NCBI RefSeq assembly: GCF_900660525.1
Contig: NZ_LR214970.1
Location: 124,001-188,000 of the forward strand
Length of the DNA stretch: 64,000 bases
Source of the DNA: Mycoplasmopsis bovigenitalium
Lineage (GTDB): Bacteria; Bacillota_I; Bacilli_A; Mycoplasmatales; Metamycoplasmataceae
Direction of reading: 5' to 3'
Shown: piece by piece, positions 43,630-54,664 of the stretch
Layout: every line of letters begins with the position of its first letter
How positions within the stretch are numbered: position 1 is the first letter of the stretch
Notes under the pieces: model-generated
The model's database searches: none
Seen by the model: only the letters and a program-made list of their open reading frames with translations
Told to the model about the DNA's origin: nothing
Position numbers and translations under genes: made by a program

Positions 43630-45882
43630 ATGAAGAAAAAAATAGGGTTCTTACTAAGTTCGTGCATGTCAGTTTCGGCTTTGCCACTTTTTGCTGCTGC
43701 ATGTAAAAATGAGCAAGCAAATGGAGGCAAACAAGAAGAAATTGATGTAAACACACTATTTAAAATTTCGCTGCCTAAAAACACTGAGAAAAAACCAAGT
43801 GAATTAAAACCCGAAGATATTGTTGTTGAAATCTTAAACAATGATATTAATGTAGAAATTCAAAAAGTTGAATTTAAAGAGGGCAAAGGTGTCTTAGTAT
43901 CTTATTTAGCAACCAACTCAAAAACAAATAAGATAGTAGATGAAAAAACAATAACTCTTGAGGTCACTACTAAAAAAGACCAAGTAGAAACTAAAGAAGA
44001 TAAAAAATATGCCAATTTAATAACCATTAGTGTCGATGAAAATACAAAACAAAAAACTGCTGATAAAGTTACTAAAGAAGATATCAAGTTAGAAGTTGCA
44101 CAAGGTGAAAACTTTAAAGCAGAAGTCATTGGTGTTAATGTACAAAAAAATAATAGAACAGTCATTGATGTAAAAATCAAAATAACAGATAATCAGACAT
44201 CAAAAGAAATAACCAAAACTCTTGAAGGATTCGTGCAGGCATTGCCAGAAAAAATACTAAAAGGATACGAAGTTTTTAAAGATATAGCAATAGTAAATGA
44301 CGATAAAGCCTATGATTGATTAAAAAATGCTACTGATGGCACAAAAATTTATTATGACTTTAGAAAACAAAAATTTTTTACTGGGTTAAAAGAAAAAGAT
44401 AAACCTGAAAATCCAGAAATTTTTGCTATTTTAGAAACAAAAGAAGCTCCTGACTGAGGTATTGAAACCTCAACTCCTGATGCTAGACAAGATGATAATA
44501 GTTTTAAAGGAACTGCTTTATTAGTAAAACAAGACACAAAGATCGGAATAAAATTTAGAATCAGTCAATGAAATAATAAAATTAAAAAAGCAACATACTT
44601 TGATGAAGTTGCAACGTCAAACCTAATTACTATTGATAGAATAACTCAAAATGATCTTAATAAAATTGCAAGCGAAGTTGTATTTGACTACCCGGATAAA
44701 GAAAGTGTTTTAGTTAATAATGTAGAACAATCAAAAATAACTAATAATATCAAAGAAAACTACACTATTGAAATATCTGCAATACAAAAAGTTCTGGAAC
44801 AAAACAAATTAGTTGTAAACTATAAAGTTAAATATTCTAAGGATGGCAGAGAAGTAGAAAGTGATATTCAAACAAAAGAAATATTAGGTTTTAAAGTGGA
44901 TGATTTTTCAAGCATGTTCGTAGGTCTAGAATTCACTGTAGAATCAAAAGAAACTAAATTACCATCTGAGGTAAAAAATGAAGAAATTAAAGCAGTTGAT
45001 AGTGATTTAAAAGAATTTAAGTTTGCTGATAATATAACAAAAGAAGTTAAAATTAAAGAAAATTCAGCTGATGATTATAGAGGATTATTAACTGTTGTTT
45101 TTAAAGCAACCAGAAACTCTGATAATAGTGTGTTTGAAAAAGAGTACAACATTGACGGATTAAAGACCAAAAATATAAATCTTGATGAAGTGATTCAAAA
45201 TTTTGGTGATCTAAAGATTAAAAATGAAATAAATAAATCTGAAACATATGCTTCAGCAATTTCAAAAAGTGATTTTATATTTGGCGATTATGACAAAGAT
45301 TTAGTTTCTATACTAATTAGCTCAATGAAAGTTAGTGAGTCGGATTCAACAAAATTAATTGTTACATTACAATTTAGCGATAAAACCAAAGAAAGCAATA
45401 CTAAGACAAAAGAATATGAAATAACAGGATTTAAAAAAATAGATACACCAACAAACAGAAATATCCACTTAAATGCATTGGCGATGCAAGGGACATTATT
45501 TGCTTTTGAAGATACATCAAAAAACCGTGAAGAAATATTAGCCTACTTAAAAAATACAAATAATAAGCTTAAGAAAATGCTTAAAATTGATCATAGTTTT
45601 GTAAAAGGGATAGATAAAGAATTTTATAAAGGAAAAAATGTTAAATTTATTACTTTGAATGAATCCCTTGAAGATAAAAAGGTAGTTGTTAACACAAATG
45701 GAACAAGCTCTAAAAGAAACATTGGATATAATTCAGAGAAAAATTTGGGCATCAAGATAGAATTAGAAGACAATAAAGTTGTTCTTAAGTTTAGACTAGA
45801 TACTAAAAAAACCGAAAAAGGTGATACAGTTATTGATGAAAATGGCCAAGTATTCACTCAAGTTTTATTCACTATTCAATAA
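43630..45882 (+). CDS. Variable surface lipoprotein 1 with repeated lipoprotein-17-type domains
   Basis: 750 aa. Signal peptide and lipobox LFAAAC (C25). Several repeated modules of about 80-90 aa are seen, each beginning with a KKPSELKPEDIVVE-like or KLPSEVKNEEIKAV-like line and ending in a hydrophobic beta-strand pattern; they resemble the lipoprotein-17 associated domain of mycoplasma surface proteins. The first 230 residues are nearly identical to the two downstream paralogues, and the last 80 (NIGY, then VFTQVLF) are related, while the middle is unique and much longer. Shine-Dalgarno AAGGGG. TGA Trp codons near 44318, 44456 and 44570. Confidence 0.88.
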
Positions 45883-45888
45883 TTATTT

Positions 45889-45915
45889 AACACAAGGTGC
45901 GCCTTGTGTTTTTCA
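45889..45915 (+). terminator. Terminator after lipoprotein 1
   Basis: AACACAAGG-TGCG-CCTTGTGTT followed by TTTC. Confidence 0.8.
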
Positions 45916-45945
45916 ATATTCATATTTTTGCTAAAACACTCATTT

Positions 45946-46025
45946 TATGGAAAAATATGAATTGTTTTTTTTTTTTTTTTGATTTAGCAAATTTACGATT
46001 TTTTAACTATTCTAATTATTAAAAT
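45946..46025 (+). promoter_or_regulatory. Putative phase-variable promoter of lipoprotein 2, poly-T tract of 16
   Basis: The 19-bp block TATGGAAAAATATGAATTG (45946-45964) is followed by T16 (45965-45980), 39 nt, then TAAAAT (46020-46025). Spacing from tract end to -10 is identical to the other two copies although the 39-nt sequences are not conserved. Confidence 0.7.
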
Positions 46026-46067
46026 AAAAAATATATAGATTAAATCTAAATAGGAGAAATATTCATA

Positions 46068-48113
46068 ATGAAGAAAAAATTAGGGTTCTTACTAACCTCG
46101 TGTATGACAGTATCGGCACTACCGCTTTTTGCTGCTGCATGTAAAAATGAAAATAAACAAACCAAGGAAGATGAAGCTGAAATTGATGTAAACACACTAT
46201 TTAAAATTTCGCTGCCTAAAAATTCAAACAAAAAACCAAGTGAATTAAAACCTGAAGACATTGTTGTTGAAATCTTAAACAATGATATTAATGTAGAAAT
46301 TAAAAAAGTCGAATTTAAAGAAGGCAAGGGTGTTTTAGTATCTTATTTAGCAACCAACTCAAAAACAAATAAGATAGTAGATGAAAAAACTATAACTCTT
46401 GAGCTGACTACTAAAAAAGACCAAGAACCTAAACAAGATAAAAAATATGATGATTTCGTAACAGTTAGCGTTGAAGATAAAACAAAGAAAAAATCTTCTG
46501 ATGAAGTAACAAAAGAAGATATTAAGATTTCTATTAAAGAAGGTGAAACATTTAAAGCAACAGTAGAAAGCGTAAGTGTTCCTAAAAAACAATTAGATTC
46601 AGTTAATGTAAAAATTAAAATAGTTGATGGAGAAGTCACTAAACATATTTATAAAAAAATAGAAGGATTTGTTAAAGCATATCCAAAAGAAGTTAAAGAT
46701 GGGTATACTAAATTTAAGGATTTAAAAATTGTTGATGATTCAAAAGCTCACGAGTGATTAAACAAAAACAATAGTGAAACAGTTATTTATTATGACCGTG
46801 AGTCAGGTAAATTCTTTGTATCAAAACCTAAAACAGAAGATAATAATGATAATTTAGCTATTTTTCAGGTTAAATCAAAACCAAAAAATACTATTGAAAC
46901 AGTAGCTCCTAAAGGTTCTATAAAAGATAATGTTAATGAAGAATCATATAAAGCAACCGCTCTTCTAATAAAAGAAGGAGAAAAAGTCGGTATTAAATTT
47001 AGAATTAGTTTATATGACCATAAAACAAAAAAACCTATTTTTTATGAAAAAGTTGAAACATCAAATCTGCTAGAAATAGGTAAAGCAAAAATCTCTAAAC
47101 CTATAACTCCGGAATCGGGTAAAAATGACATACAAGGTGATCAACCACCAGTAGAAAATAATGGTTTATCAGAAAAAGATAAAGACGCAACAAAAGACAA
47201 ACCTGCTGAAACCGAGAAAAAAGACAATCCAGACAAAAAAGTGGATTCTGGCACTAATGAAGCTCTAAAAGAGAAAGAAAACCCAGCAACTCCTAGTACA
47301 TCCCCAACTAATAGTGAAACAAATGAAGATACCGATGATAAAAATAAAACCGAAACAAACCAAAGTGAAAATCAAGATGCTCCTAAAACTGAAGCAGACA
47401 AAAAAGAAACCCCAAATAGTACAACAAATGAAACAATAAATAAAGAAGGTACAACATCACCAAATTCGAATACATCGGATAATAATTCTGAACAGCCTTT
47501 AAATAATGAAAAACCTAAAGAAGAAGCTCAAAAAGATCCTAAGGCTAGTGAATCGAGTTCAAGCGGAAAATACGATGATAATAAAGATAATCCTATTGAT
47601 AAAACTGAAAAAGAAATATCAACTAAACCTGAAACCGATCCTTCAAATAGTGAAATACCAAAAGAAAATAAAGATAACTTAATAGAGGAAAAATCCAAAG
47701 AATTTCCAATTCCAGAGCTTTATAAAGCATCTGAGAGCGGAGTGGTTTTTATTTTAAATAACGGCGCTAATAAAAAGTCATTATTAGAATCTCTTGAAGG
47801 TGTAAATAATAACCGAATCGTTATTGAAAATGGTGTATTAAAAATTCCTCTAAAAAATAATAAGAAAAAAACCATTAATGACATATCAATTACCGAGTCT
47901 ATAAACCCTGAATTAAGAAAAAAGATTAACACACATAAAAAAAATAAAACAGATGCTAATATCGGCTATAAATTTAATACAAGGGGACAAGGAATACAAG
48001 TTGAAACCATAGATGGAAACAAAATCAGGTTTTCATGATATTTAATTGATAATAACAAATCAAATGAATCAAAAGAAAAAGTATATACTCAAGAAATTGA
48101 GTTGCCAAATTAA
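46068..48113 (+). CDS. Variable surface lipoprotein 2 with long E/K/P/S/T/N-rich stalk
   Basis: 681 aa. Lipobox LFAAAC (C25). The N-terminal 230 residues match the neighbouring paralogues. From about residue 345 to 545 comes a low-complexity hydrophilic stretch rich in E, K, P, S, T, N and D without hydrophobic residues, probably an extended stalk. The C-terminal module begins FPIPELYKASESGVVFIL and has IGYKFNTRGQGIQVE with SWYLID, shared with lipoprotein 3. Shine-Dalgarno AGGAG 12 nt before the ATG. TGA Trp near 46755 and 48036. Confidence 0.87.
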
Positions 48114-48212
48114 GTAATAAATACAAAGTTATTTACCTAATCTTTTATTACATTACACAATGTAGTTAATAACAATATTAATATTTATTCAAAGCAATTC
48201 AACAATCTAAAT

Positions 48213-48291
48213 TATGGAAAAGTGTGAATTGTTTTTTTTTTTTTTTGATTTCGATGATTTTGCGTATACATGAAACTCAAATATTTAGAAT
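48213..48291 (+). promoter_or_regulatory. Putative phase-variable promoter of lipoprotein 3, poly-T tract of 15
   Basis: The 19-bp block TATGGAAAAGTGTGAATTG (48213-48231) is followed by T15 (48232-48246), 39 nt, then TAGAAT (48286-48291). Confidence 0.7.
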
Positions 48292-48325
48292 AAAAATAGA
48301 TATTAAATATAGGAGAAAATTGATA

Positions 48326-49894
48326 ATGAAGAAGAAATTAGGGTTCTTAATAACCTCGTGCATGTCAGTTTCAGCACTGCCACTTTTTGCTGCTGCATGT
48401 AAAAATGAGCAAGCAAATGCTGGCAAACAAGAAGAAGTTGATGTAAACACACTATTTAAAATTTCACTACCTAAAAACACTGAGAAAAAACCAAGTGAAT
48501 TAAAACCCAAAGACATTGTTGTTGAAATTTTAAACAATGATGTTAATGTTAAAATTCAAAAAGTTGAATTCAAAGATGGTAAGGGTGTTTTAGTATCTTA
48601 TTTAGCAACCAACACAAAAACAAATAAGATAGTAGATGAAAAGACTATAACCCTTGAGGTTACAACTAAAAAAGACCAAGCAGAACCTAAAAAAGATAAA
48701 AAATATGATGATTTAGTAACAGTTAGTGTTGATGAATCTAAAAAAAGTAAAGTAGCGGATGAGGCAACAAAAGAAGATATTATTGTTTCAAAAGCTGAAG
48801 GCGAAACATTTACTACTGAAGTATTGGAAGTTAAGGTACAAAACAAAAATCTAGACACTGTTAATGTCAAAATTAAAGTTGTTGATGGAAAAATTGAAAA
48901 AACAATAACCAAAACTATTTCTGGGTTTAAAGAAGCAACTCCAAATGATGTTAAAGAAGGTTATTTAATATTTAAGGATTTAGAAATCGTTGATGCTGAC
49001 CAAGCTAAGAAATGATTAAAAGAAGCTAAAAATGGCACAATAGTTTATTACGATTACAAAACCCACGAATTTTATACAAAAAAATTTGATAACAAGAATC
49101 CAAATGATAGTGAAAGATTCGCAATATTAAAACCTAAACAAACTCCTAAGTGAGGTATTGAAACAGCGAGTCCTGATGCTAAGCAAGGTAATAAGGAATT
49201 TAAAGGAACAGCAAAGCTTGTTAAAGAAGAGAACAAAGTTGGTATTGAGTTTAAAATAAGTAAGTATAATAGCGAAACAAAAACTGCGAATTTCTTTGAT
49301 ATGGTTAAAAAATCAAATTTAATAGATATTCCAGAAATAAAAACAACAGAAAGTGCTGGAGCAAATTCAAATGGAACAATAGACACTCCAAATTCAGGCA
49401 AAAGTGAAAAACCTCAAGGTGATCAACCTGGTGGGGGCAATGCAAATTCAAGCGGTGCCGAAAATGGAAATGTATTGAATGAAAATGATATATCTCAAAC
49501 ACTTATGATTCCTGAACTATACAAACCATCATTAAGTGGTAAATTATTTGTTGTCGAAGAAGAAACTAATAAGGGTGATATTATTAAGGGTCTTGATGAA
49601 GCAATAAAAAGTTCACAATCTTCATTAAGAATTGACGCTGGTAAATTAAATATTAAACGCGGAAAATCTCTAAAAGGTATCTCATTTGTCAAAGAAATCG
49701 ATTCATCAATTGTGAAAAAAATAAACACGCACGGAAGTAAGGGTGCATCAATAGGATATAAATTCAATGGTAGTAGAAAAGGTATCAAAGTAGAAAATAT
49801 TGGTGGCAATAAATATAAACTTTCTTGATATTTAATTACAAAAGATGGCAAACCAACTGATACTATTTTCACTCAAGAAATTGATTTATCATAA
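48326..49894 (+). CDS. Variable surface lipoprotein 3
   Basis: 522 aa. The start is the MKKKLGF ATG with AGGAG upstream; a longer in-frame reading from 48224 would run through the promoter T-tract and is rejected. Lipobox LFAAAC (C25). N-terminal two modules match lipoproteins 1 and 2. The middle stalk is short (NSNGTIDTPNSGKSEKPQ, then GGGNANSSGAENGN). The C-terminal module LMIPELYKPSLSGKLFVV to SWYLIT is homologous to lipoprotein 2. TGA Trp at 49012, 49151 and 49827. Confidence 0.87.
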
Positions 49895-49912
49895 TAATTT
49901 AATCATCAAATT

Positions 49913-49941
49913 AACGTCTTAGGATTTCTAAGACGTTTTTG
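49913..49941 (+). terminator. Terminator after lipoprotein 3
   Basis: AACGTCTTAG-GATTT-CTAAGACGTT followed by TTTG. It also abuts the end of the convergent minus-strand gene. Confidence 0.85.
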
Positions 49942-51312
49942 TTAATTTAACTTTTGTCAATTTTCACTTATAGTCTCAAATTTAAATCTAGAGTTTTTAT
50001 TTTTTTGACTTAATTGATTTTTCACTTTTTGCATTCTTTTTTCAATATATTTTTTTGCATTATTAACTATATTTATTTTGTTATTAGCATTAGAAAGTAT
50101 TTGTTGTTTGAAAGATTTTAATTTTTTTAATTCATTCAATATCATCTTTTGATAATCATTGATATTTGTGTTTTTTAATGTTAAATAAACATGAAAGTTT
50201 TCATCAAAAATTCATGTTAATTGGTCATAAAGTCTATGATGTGTTGCGTCCATAGATATTAAATTGTTTTGGTCTGTTATTCACCTTAATTCCTCGCATT
50301 TTTTAACTAAATTATTAATTTGAGAAATATTCATAATTTGATTTTTAATTTGAGTATATAGATTTTTTTGAATATCTTGTTTGATTCATTCTACATTATA
50401 TATGTGAGCTTTTTCACTAGTTACTGAATTAATTTTTAGTGAAGGCTCAATATTTTTTATATTGTCTCTATGCTGCTTAATATGTCTTAAAATTGATACG
50501 TCAATTTTGCGCATTTGAGAAAGATTTTTTATATTATTTTTGATACTATTGATTAATGTTTCGTCGATGTAATCACTTTTTAAAACTCTAAATATATTTG
50601 TGTAATAATTTTCTTTTACATTCATATTTAATTGATTTTCGAAAAAATCAATTAGTGATAAATTATTTGTTTTTTGATATTTTTTTAGTTCATCAAGTTC
50701 ATCAAGTTCATTTGGTGTTAAATCCATGAATAAATGAAAATTATCCTTACCAGACATAGAAAAAGATAGTTTAATATTAGCATCTACAACTGTTAATGAT
50801 TCTATTATTTTTACAATAACTAAGAATTTTGAGTTTGTTTTATCATCCATAAATAATGTTTGACTACTTTTATTATTTTGAAGTGAACCTGACGGATTTG
50901 AACCATTTAGAAGAGCATTTATGTTATAAATTGTTGTTTGATATATGGGCTGGCTATAGTCATTAAAAAGATTGTTTAGTTTCTTGATTTGATCTTCACT
51001 AAAGTTAATTATTGAATCAGAAGAATTATTTGTTCGCGACTTTTGAATATCATTTCCAATGCACTTTTCTAGAATTTTTCCTCTATTAATGAAATTAGAG
51101 TTTTTACTACTAAACCAGCTTGGCGTAGTTAACAAATTCATGCGAAAAACTTTAAAATCAAATTTACGAGCATAAATTAAACCATTAAAAGGATTAATTA
51201 AAATATATAAGTATAAATCATAGGCAGGTTTTTTTATATTTTCTATGTTCTTTGAAGCAAAATGTAATTTTAAAACTTTTAAATTATTGGTTAGAAAGTT
51301 ATTTTCTCTCAT
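49942..51312 (-). CDS. Protein of unknown family paired with the cytosine methyltransferase (candidate restriction endonuclease)
   Basis: 456 aa. No motif I recognise, and no clear PD-ExK, HNH or GIY-YIG core. The N-terminal 130 residues are mixed alpha/beta with KFDFKVFRMNLLTTPSWF; the C-terminal 120 residues are Lys/Asn-rich and probably coiled. Three late Trp codons are TGA, and the last 4 codons follow a TGA. The ATG lies inside the methyltransferase end (overlap 14 bp), with only a weak AAAGAG upstream, so translation is likely coupled to the methyltransferase. Pairing with a DNA methyltransferase makes an endonuclease the best guess. Confidence 0.6.
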
Positions 51313-52494
51313 AACACTCTTTAATTGTTTTAAATATTGCTTCAAGAACTTCAACACAAATACTATTGCCAGCAGTAAAGATCATTTTATTTGGAGAAAT
51401 TAGTTTGGATTCTTTTATTTTTAGCGCGTCATTGATGTCAAAACCCATATATTGATAAGCTTCAATTTCATTTATATAACGAATTATATTTTCCTTTTCA
51501 AAATAGAATTTTAGTCTACTGTTTGCTCCTGATGCGGTTAGAGTTGGACCTAAACTATCAGTTTTATAAATGTATGCTTCTGAATTGAAGTTTGTGTAGT
51601 CACCCAGCTTTGATTTAACAATATTATTTTTAGTTTTTACGAATTCACTCATTTTATAATTGAATAAGTGATTTAGATTGTTTCCATCATAAGGATTATT
51701 TATTATTTTATTTAATTTAGATTTTATTTGAATTTCCTCGTTTGGAAATTCAAAATCAATTTTTTCACTTTTGAGAATAGAGACCATAAAGACTCTTTCG
51801 CGATTTTGTGAACTTCCATAATTTGCTGCGTTTAAAACTTTATATTTTGATTTATAGCCGATTTTGTCCAATATACCTATTCATTTTTCAAAATCGCCAA
51901 TAAATTTTTTGCTTACTAATGCTTTTACATTTTCAAGTAAAAGTATTTTTGGTAATCTATCTGTGTTCTCATTCAGAATTCGTTCAACTTCATAAAGTAA
52001 ACCACTTCTTGTGTTTTGATTCATGCCGCGTTGCTTGCCTTGTTGTGATAAGTCCTGGCAAGGGAAGGAATAAGTTAATATGTCAATATCTTTTGGTAAT
52101 TTGACAATTCTTTTAATATCCGTGTGATTCTCTCTCTCTTGTTATATCTATCATTAAAATAATTGTTTTTTAGATAGGCATAAAGGTATGAAAAATAACT
52201 ACGTAATTTTAGTTCGTTAAACCGGTTAAAGTAGTTAGAATTTACAACATCTTTACTATTTGAGCTAAATGTATAGTTTGAAAGTATGTCAACCATTTGA
52301 TTTTTTGTTAGTTTGTTTTCTGGTTCAAGCAACCCATAGTGAATTATCATGTATGAAATAATTGCATCAATATAAAACTCACAAACGCCAACACTAATTA
52401 CATCTTTATTTGAATTTTTGTATATGTTCTTAAGTGATTTATATTGACTACCTAGACCTGCAAACATCTCAAATAATTTAATCTTTTTATTCAT
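51299..52494 (-). pseudogene. Cytosine-C5 DNA methyltransferase, frameshifted at an AG repeat (possibly phase-OFF)
   Basis: Two frames together make a complete C5 methyltransferase. Frame 1 (start 52494) has motif I LFEMFAGLGSQ and runs to a stop at 52075. Frame 2 holds motif IV YSFPCQDLS (about 52055-52069), motif VI LLLENVKAL, motif VIII SSQNRERVF and motif X AGNSICVEVLEAIF. The frames meet at (AG)5 (complement of CT at 52130-52139). Losing one AG unit joins them into exactly 398 codons. The C-terminal part contains one TGA Trp. A TAAAAT box lies 9 nt before the ATG, and there is no Shine-Dalgarno. Confidence 0.85.
52130..52139 (-). repeat. (AG)5 dinucleotide repeat at the methyltransferase frameshift
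   Basis: Five CT units on plus, AG on the coding strand, in the context A-(AG)5-AA. N-terminal and catalytic halves of the gene are out of frame across this repeat, by an amount that minus one unit (4 repeats) or plus two units (7 repeats) would correct. Confidence 0.8.
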
Positions 52495-52658
52495 AATATA
52501 TTAATTTTAGCGCGCATGAAAATTATCAAATGTTTATTTATTAAAATTGAGATTAAAAATACACTCAAAATATTAGTATTAAAATTTACTTATTCAATTG
52601 AATTTTGCATTCATTAGTTCAAATATTGAACATCCCACACTATATTCATATATAGTTG

Positions 52659-52664
52659 TAGAAT
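52659..52664 (+). promoter_or_regulatory. -10 box of nuclease lipoprotein gene, leaderless-type start
   Basis: TAGAAT ends 6 nt before the ATG at 52671; no Shine-Dalgarno. Confidence 0.5.
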
Positions 52665-52670
52665 TAAATT

Positions 52671-54086
52671 ATGAAAAAAATTAAGCTAATACTTTTGAGT
52701 TCAATATCGACAATAGCAACACCTATTTTTATGTCTAGTTCTTGCGCAACTAGTAAAGAAAATAATAAAGTAGCAAACACCAATAATCAGAATGAAGATG
52801 CAAATGTTAATTCTGAAGGCAATGTTGAAATTGATTCGCAAAATTCAAATGACACAAACCAACCAACAATGCCTGATTTGCTAGCTGGTAGACCAAGATA
52901 TAATAGAAATCACCCTCGCAGATCTAAAAGATTAAAAGATAAAAATCAGAATCAAGAAACTGATTCAAAGAGCAAAAAAACTAATTCAAAAAAGAAAACC
53001 AAAAAACTAGAAAATAAAGCAAATTCAACTACTGGAAATGGCGAAATAGACTCAAAAAACAATTCAAAAAGTCAAAATATTTCTAATAAAAACAAATTAA
53101 GAATTGCATCTTGAAATTTAAAAAATTTTGGCGATTCATCATTGAAAACACCTAAGGCAAAAGCCATATCTTCAATTATATATAAACAAGGTTATGATGT
53201 CGTTGGATTAACAGAACTTGATTCAAATAGACCAGTTGAAAGCATCGTCGATTTACTAAACGAACTTGAATCAAAACTAGGTACAAATAATGTATGAAAA
53301 TCAATTGTATCGGACGAGTATAATGCTGCAAAAGGGTATAAGAGTCAAGCTGATAAATATGCCGCGTACATTTATAAGTCAAATATTGTTGAACCATTAC
53401 TTTTAAAAAATGGTAAGCAGAGCGCAACATATGATAATAGCAATTTTGAAAATAAATTTAGAGGCACTGTAAATAATTACAATAGACCTCCATTCTTGGT
53501 TCAATTTGGGTTAAGAATTCCAGAATATAAAAAAGTAAACTTTTCATATTTGCTTGCTCATTTTGATGGTCCCGGACAAAATAAACATAATCATGAGCCT
53601 AAATACCAACGCGAAAATGGTGCTCACGAAATGAATGAAGCTTGAAATATTAAAAATGTGTTTGAATGAGCGAAAAAATTAAATAATGGGGATGATGATT
53701 TAATTTTTCAAGGTGATACAAATATTTCACTTGGTAATGAAAAAGATGCATTTGGTTGGATTGGCGGTTCTACTCAAATGCCATTAAAAGAAAATGAGCA
53801 AAATAAATCATCATTATCACAAAGAATAAACTCATACTCGCAAACTTTTGACAAAATTGTTCATCAATCTAATCTAAAACATGAAAATGCAAAAGTGTAT
53901 AAATTATATGATTTTGTAAATGATGGTTCATATATGTTTGAAAATATTTCATCACTTGATAAATGAGTATCATATTATAGTCAATATAAAAGATATAAGA
54001 CTGCATACAATTACATATACTCAGGCGTGTCCGACCATTGCCCAATTAGCTATGATCTTATTTTAGACGCTAATGATCCAAAATAA
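52671..54086 (+). CDS. MnuA-like surface lipoprotein nuclease (endonuclease/exonuclease/phosphatase fold)
   Basis: 471 aa. Lipobox MSSSC (C25). After a 120-residue Asn/Lys/Ser-rich linker comes a DNase I-like fold: RIASWNLKNFG, catalytic VGLTELDSN, LLAHFDGPG, FQGDTNISLG and terminal GVSDHCPISYDL. Mycoplasma MnuA-type nucleases digest host DNA at the cell surface to supply nucleotide precursors and escape DNA traps. Trp codons are TGA throughout. Confidence 0.9.
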
Positions 54087-54109
54087 AAAACTCGCGCACG
54101 AGTTTTTTT
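54085..54109. terminator. Bidirectional terminator between nuclease and apt
   Basis: AAAAAACTCG-CGCA-CGAGTTTTTTT: usable by both convergent genes. Confidence 0.85.
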
Positions 54110-54143
54110 GTTTTCAATAGTAAAATGAATCAATTAGTAAATT

Positions 54144-54656
54144 TTAAACAGTAACTAAAGAATGAATTTCAATGTCTGACTTTGCAAATCTTCCACGACC
54201 ATTAAGGTCTTTTAATTCAAGAAGTAGAATTATTTTTTTAACAATTGCTCCTTGTTCTTCAAGTAGTTTAACTATTGCTTCGGTTGTGCCGCCAGTTGCT
54301 AAAACATCATCAATAATTGCCACTTTTTGTCCTTTTTTAATAAAGCCGTCTTGAATTTGTAGAACATTATTGCCGTATTCTAAATCATAGTTTTTACTGA
54401 TAACTTTTCCGGGCAATTTACCTGGTTTTCTGACCATTATAAAAGGTTTTTTTAATACTGCAGCTGTGGGGGTCCCAAATAAAAATCCTCTTGCATCAGG
54501 GCCCACAATAACATCACAATCTGATGCTAATACTGCCATTTGTTCAATTGTGTAATGAAGCGCTTCACCATTTGCTAATAAAGGGCTAATATCTTTAAAA
54601 ATTATGCCCTTTTTAGGGAAATTATGTACATCACGAATATATTTATTTAAATCCAT
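54144..54656 (-). CDS. apt: Adenine phosphoribosyltransferase
   Basis: 170 aa. It salvages adenine to AMP with PRPP. The PRPP-binding motif is VAIIDDVLATGGTTEA, and the N-terminus has FPKKGIIFKDISPLL. AGAGGT follows the infB stop, so it is the last gene of the rimP-nusA-infB operon. Confidence 0.98.
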   Translation of the reverse strand: MDLNKYIRDVHNFPKKGIIFKDISPLLANGEALHYTIEQMAVLASDCDVIVGPDARGFLFGTPTAAVLKKPFIMVRKPGKLPGKVISKNYDLEYGNNVLQIQDGFIKKGQKVAIIDDVLATGGTTEAIVKLLEEQGAIVKKIILLLELKDLNGRGRFAKSDIEIHSLVTV

Positions 54657-54664
54657 TTAAACCT

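Noticed and set aside
47150..47700. Low-complexity stretch of lipoprotein 2 as misassembly or non-coding DNA
   Set aside because: The frame stays open without rare stops, and the hydrophilic E/K/P/S/T composition continues into a C-terminal module conserved in lipoprotein 3.
48147..48172. Terminator after lipoprotein 2 (ACATT-ACAC-AATGT)
   Set aside because: The stem is short and no T-run follows it; left unannotated.
48224..48325. Extended N-terminus for lipoprotein 3 beginning at 48224
   Set aside because: It would translate the promoter T-tract as polyphenylalanine. The MKKKLGF start with AGGAG upstream matches both paralogues.
49957..50145. Separate small gene on minus at 49957-50145
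   Set aside because: It is the C-terminal part of the 456-aa protein, in the same frame and separated only by a TGA (Trp) codon.
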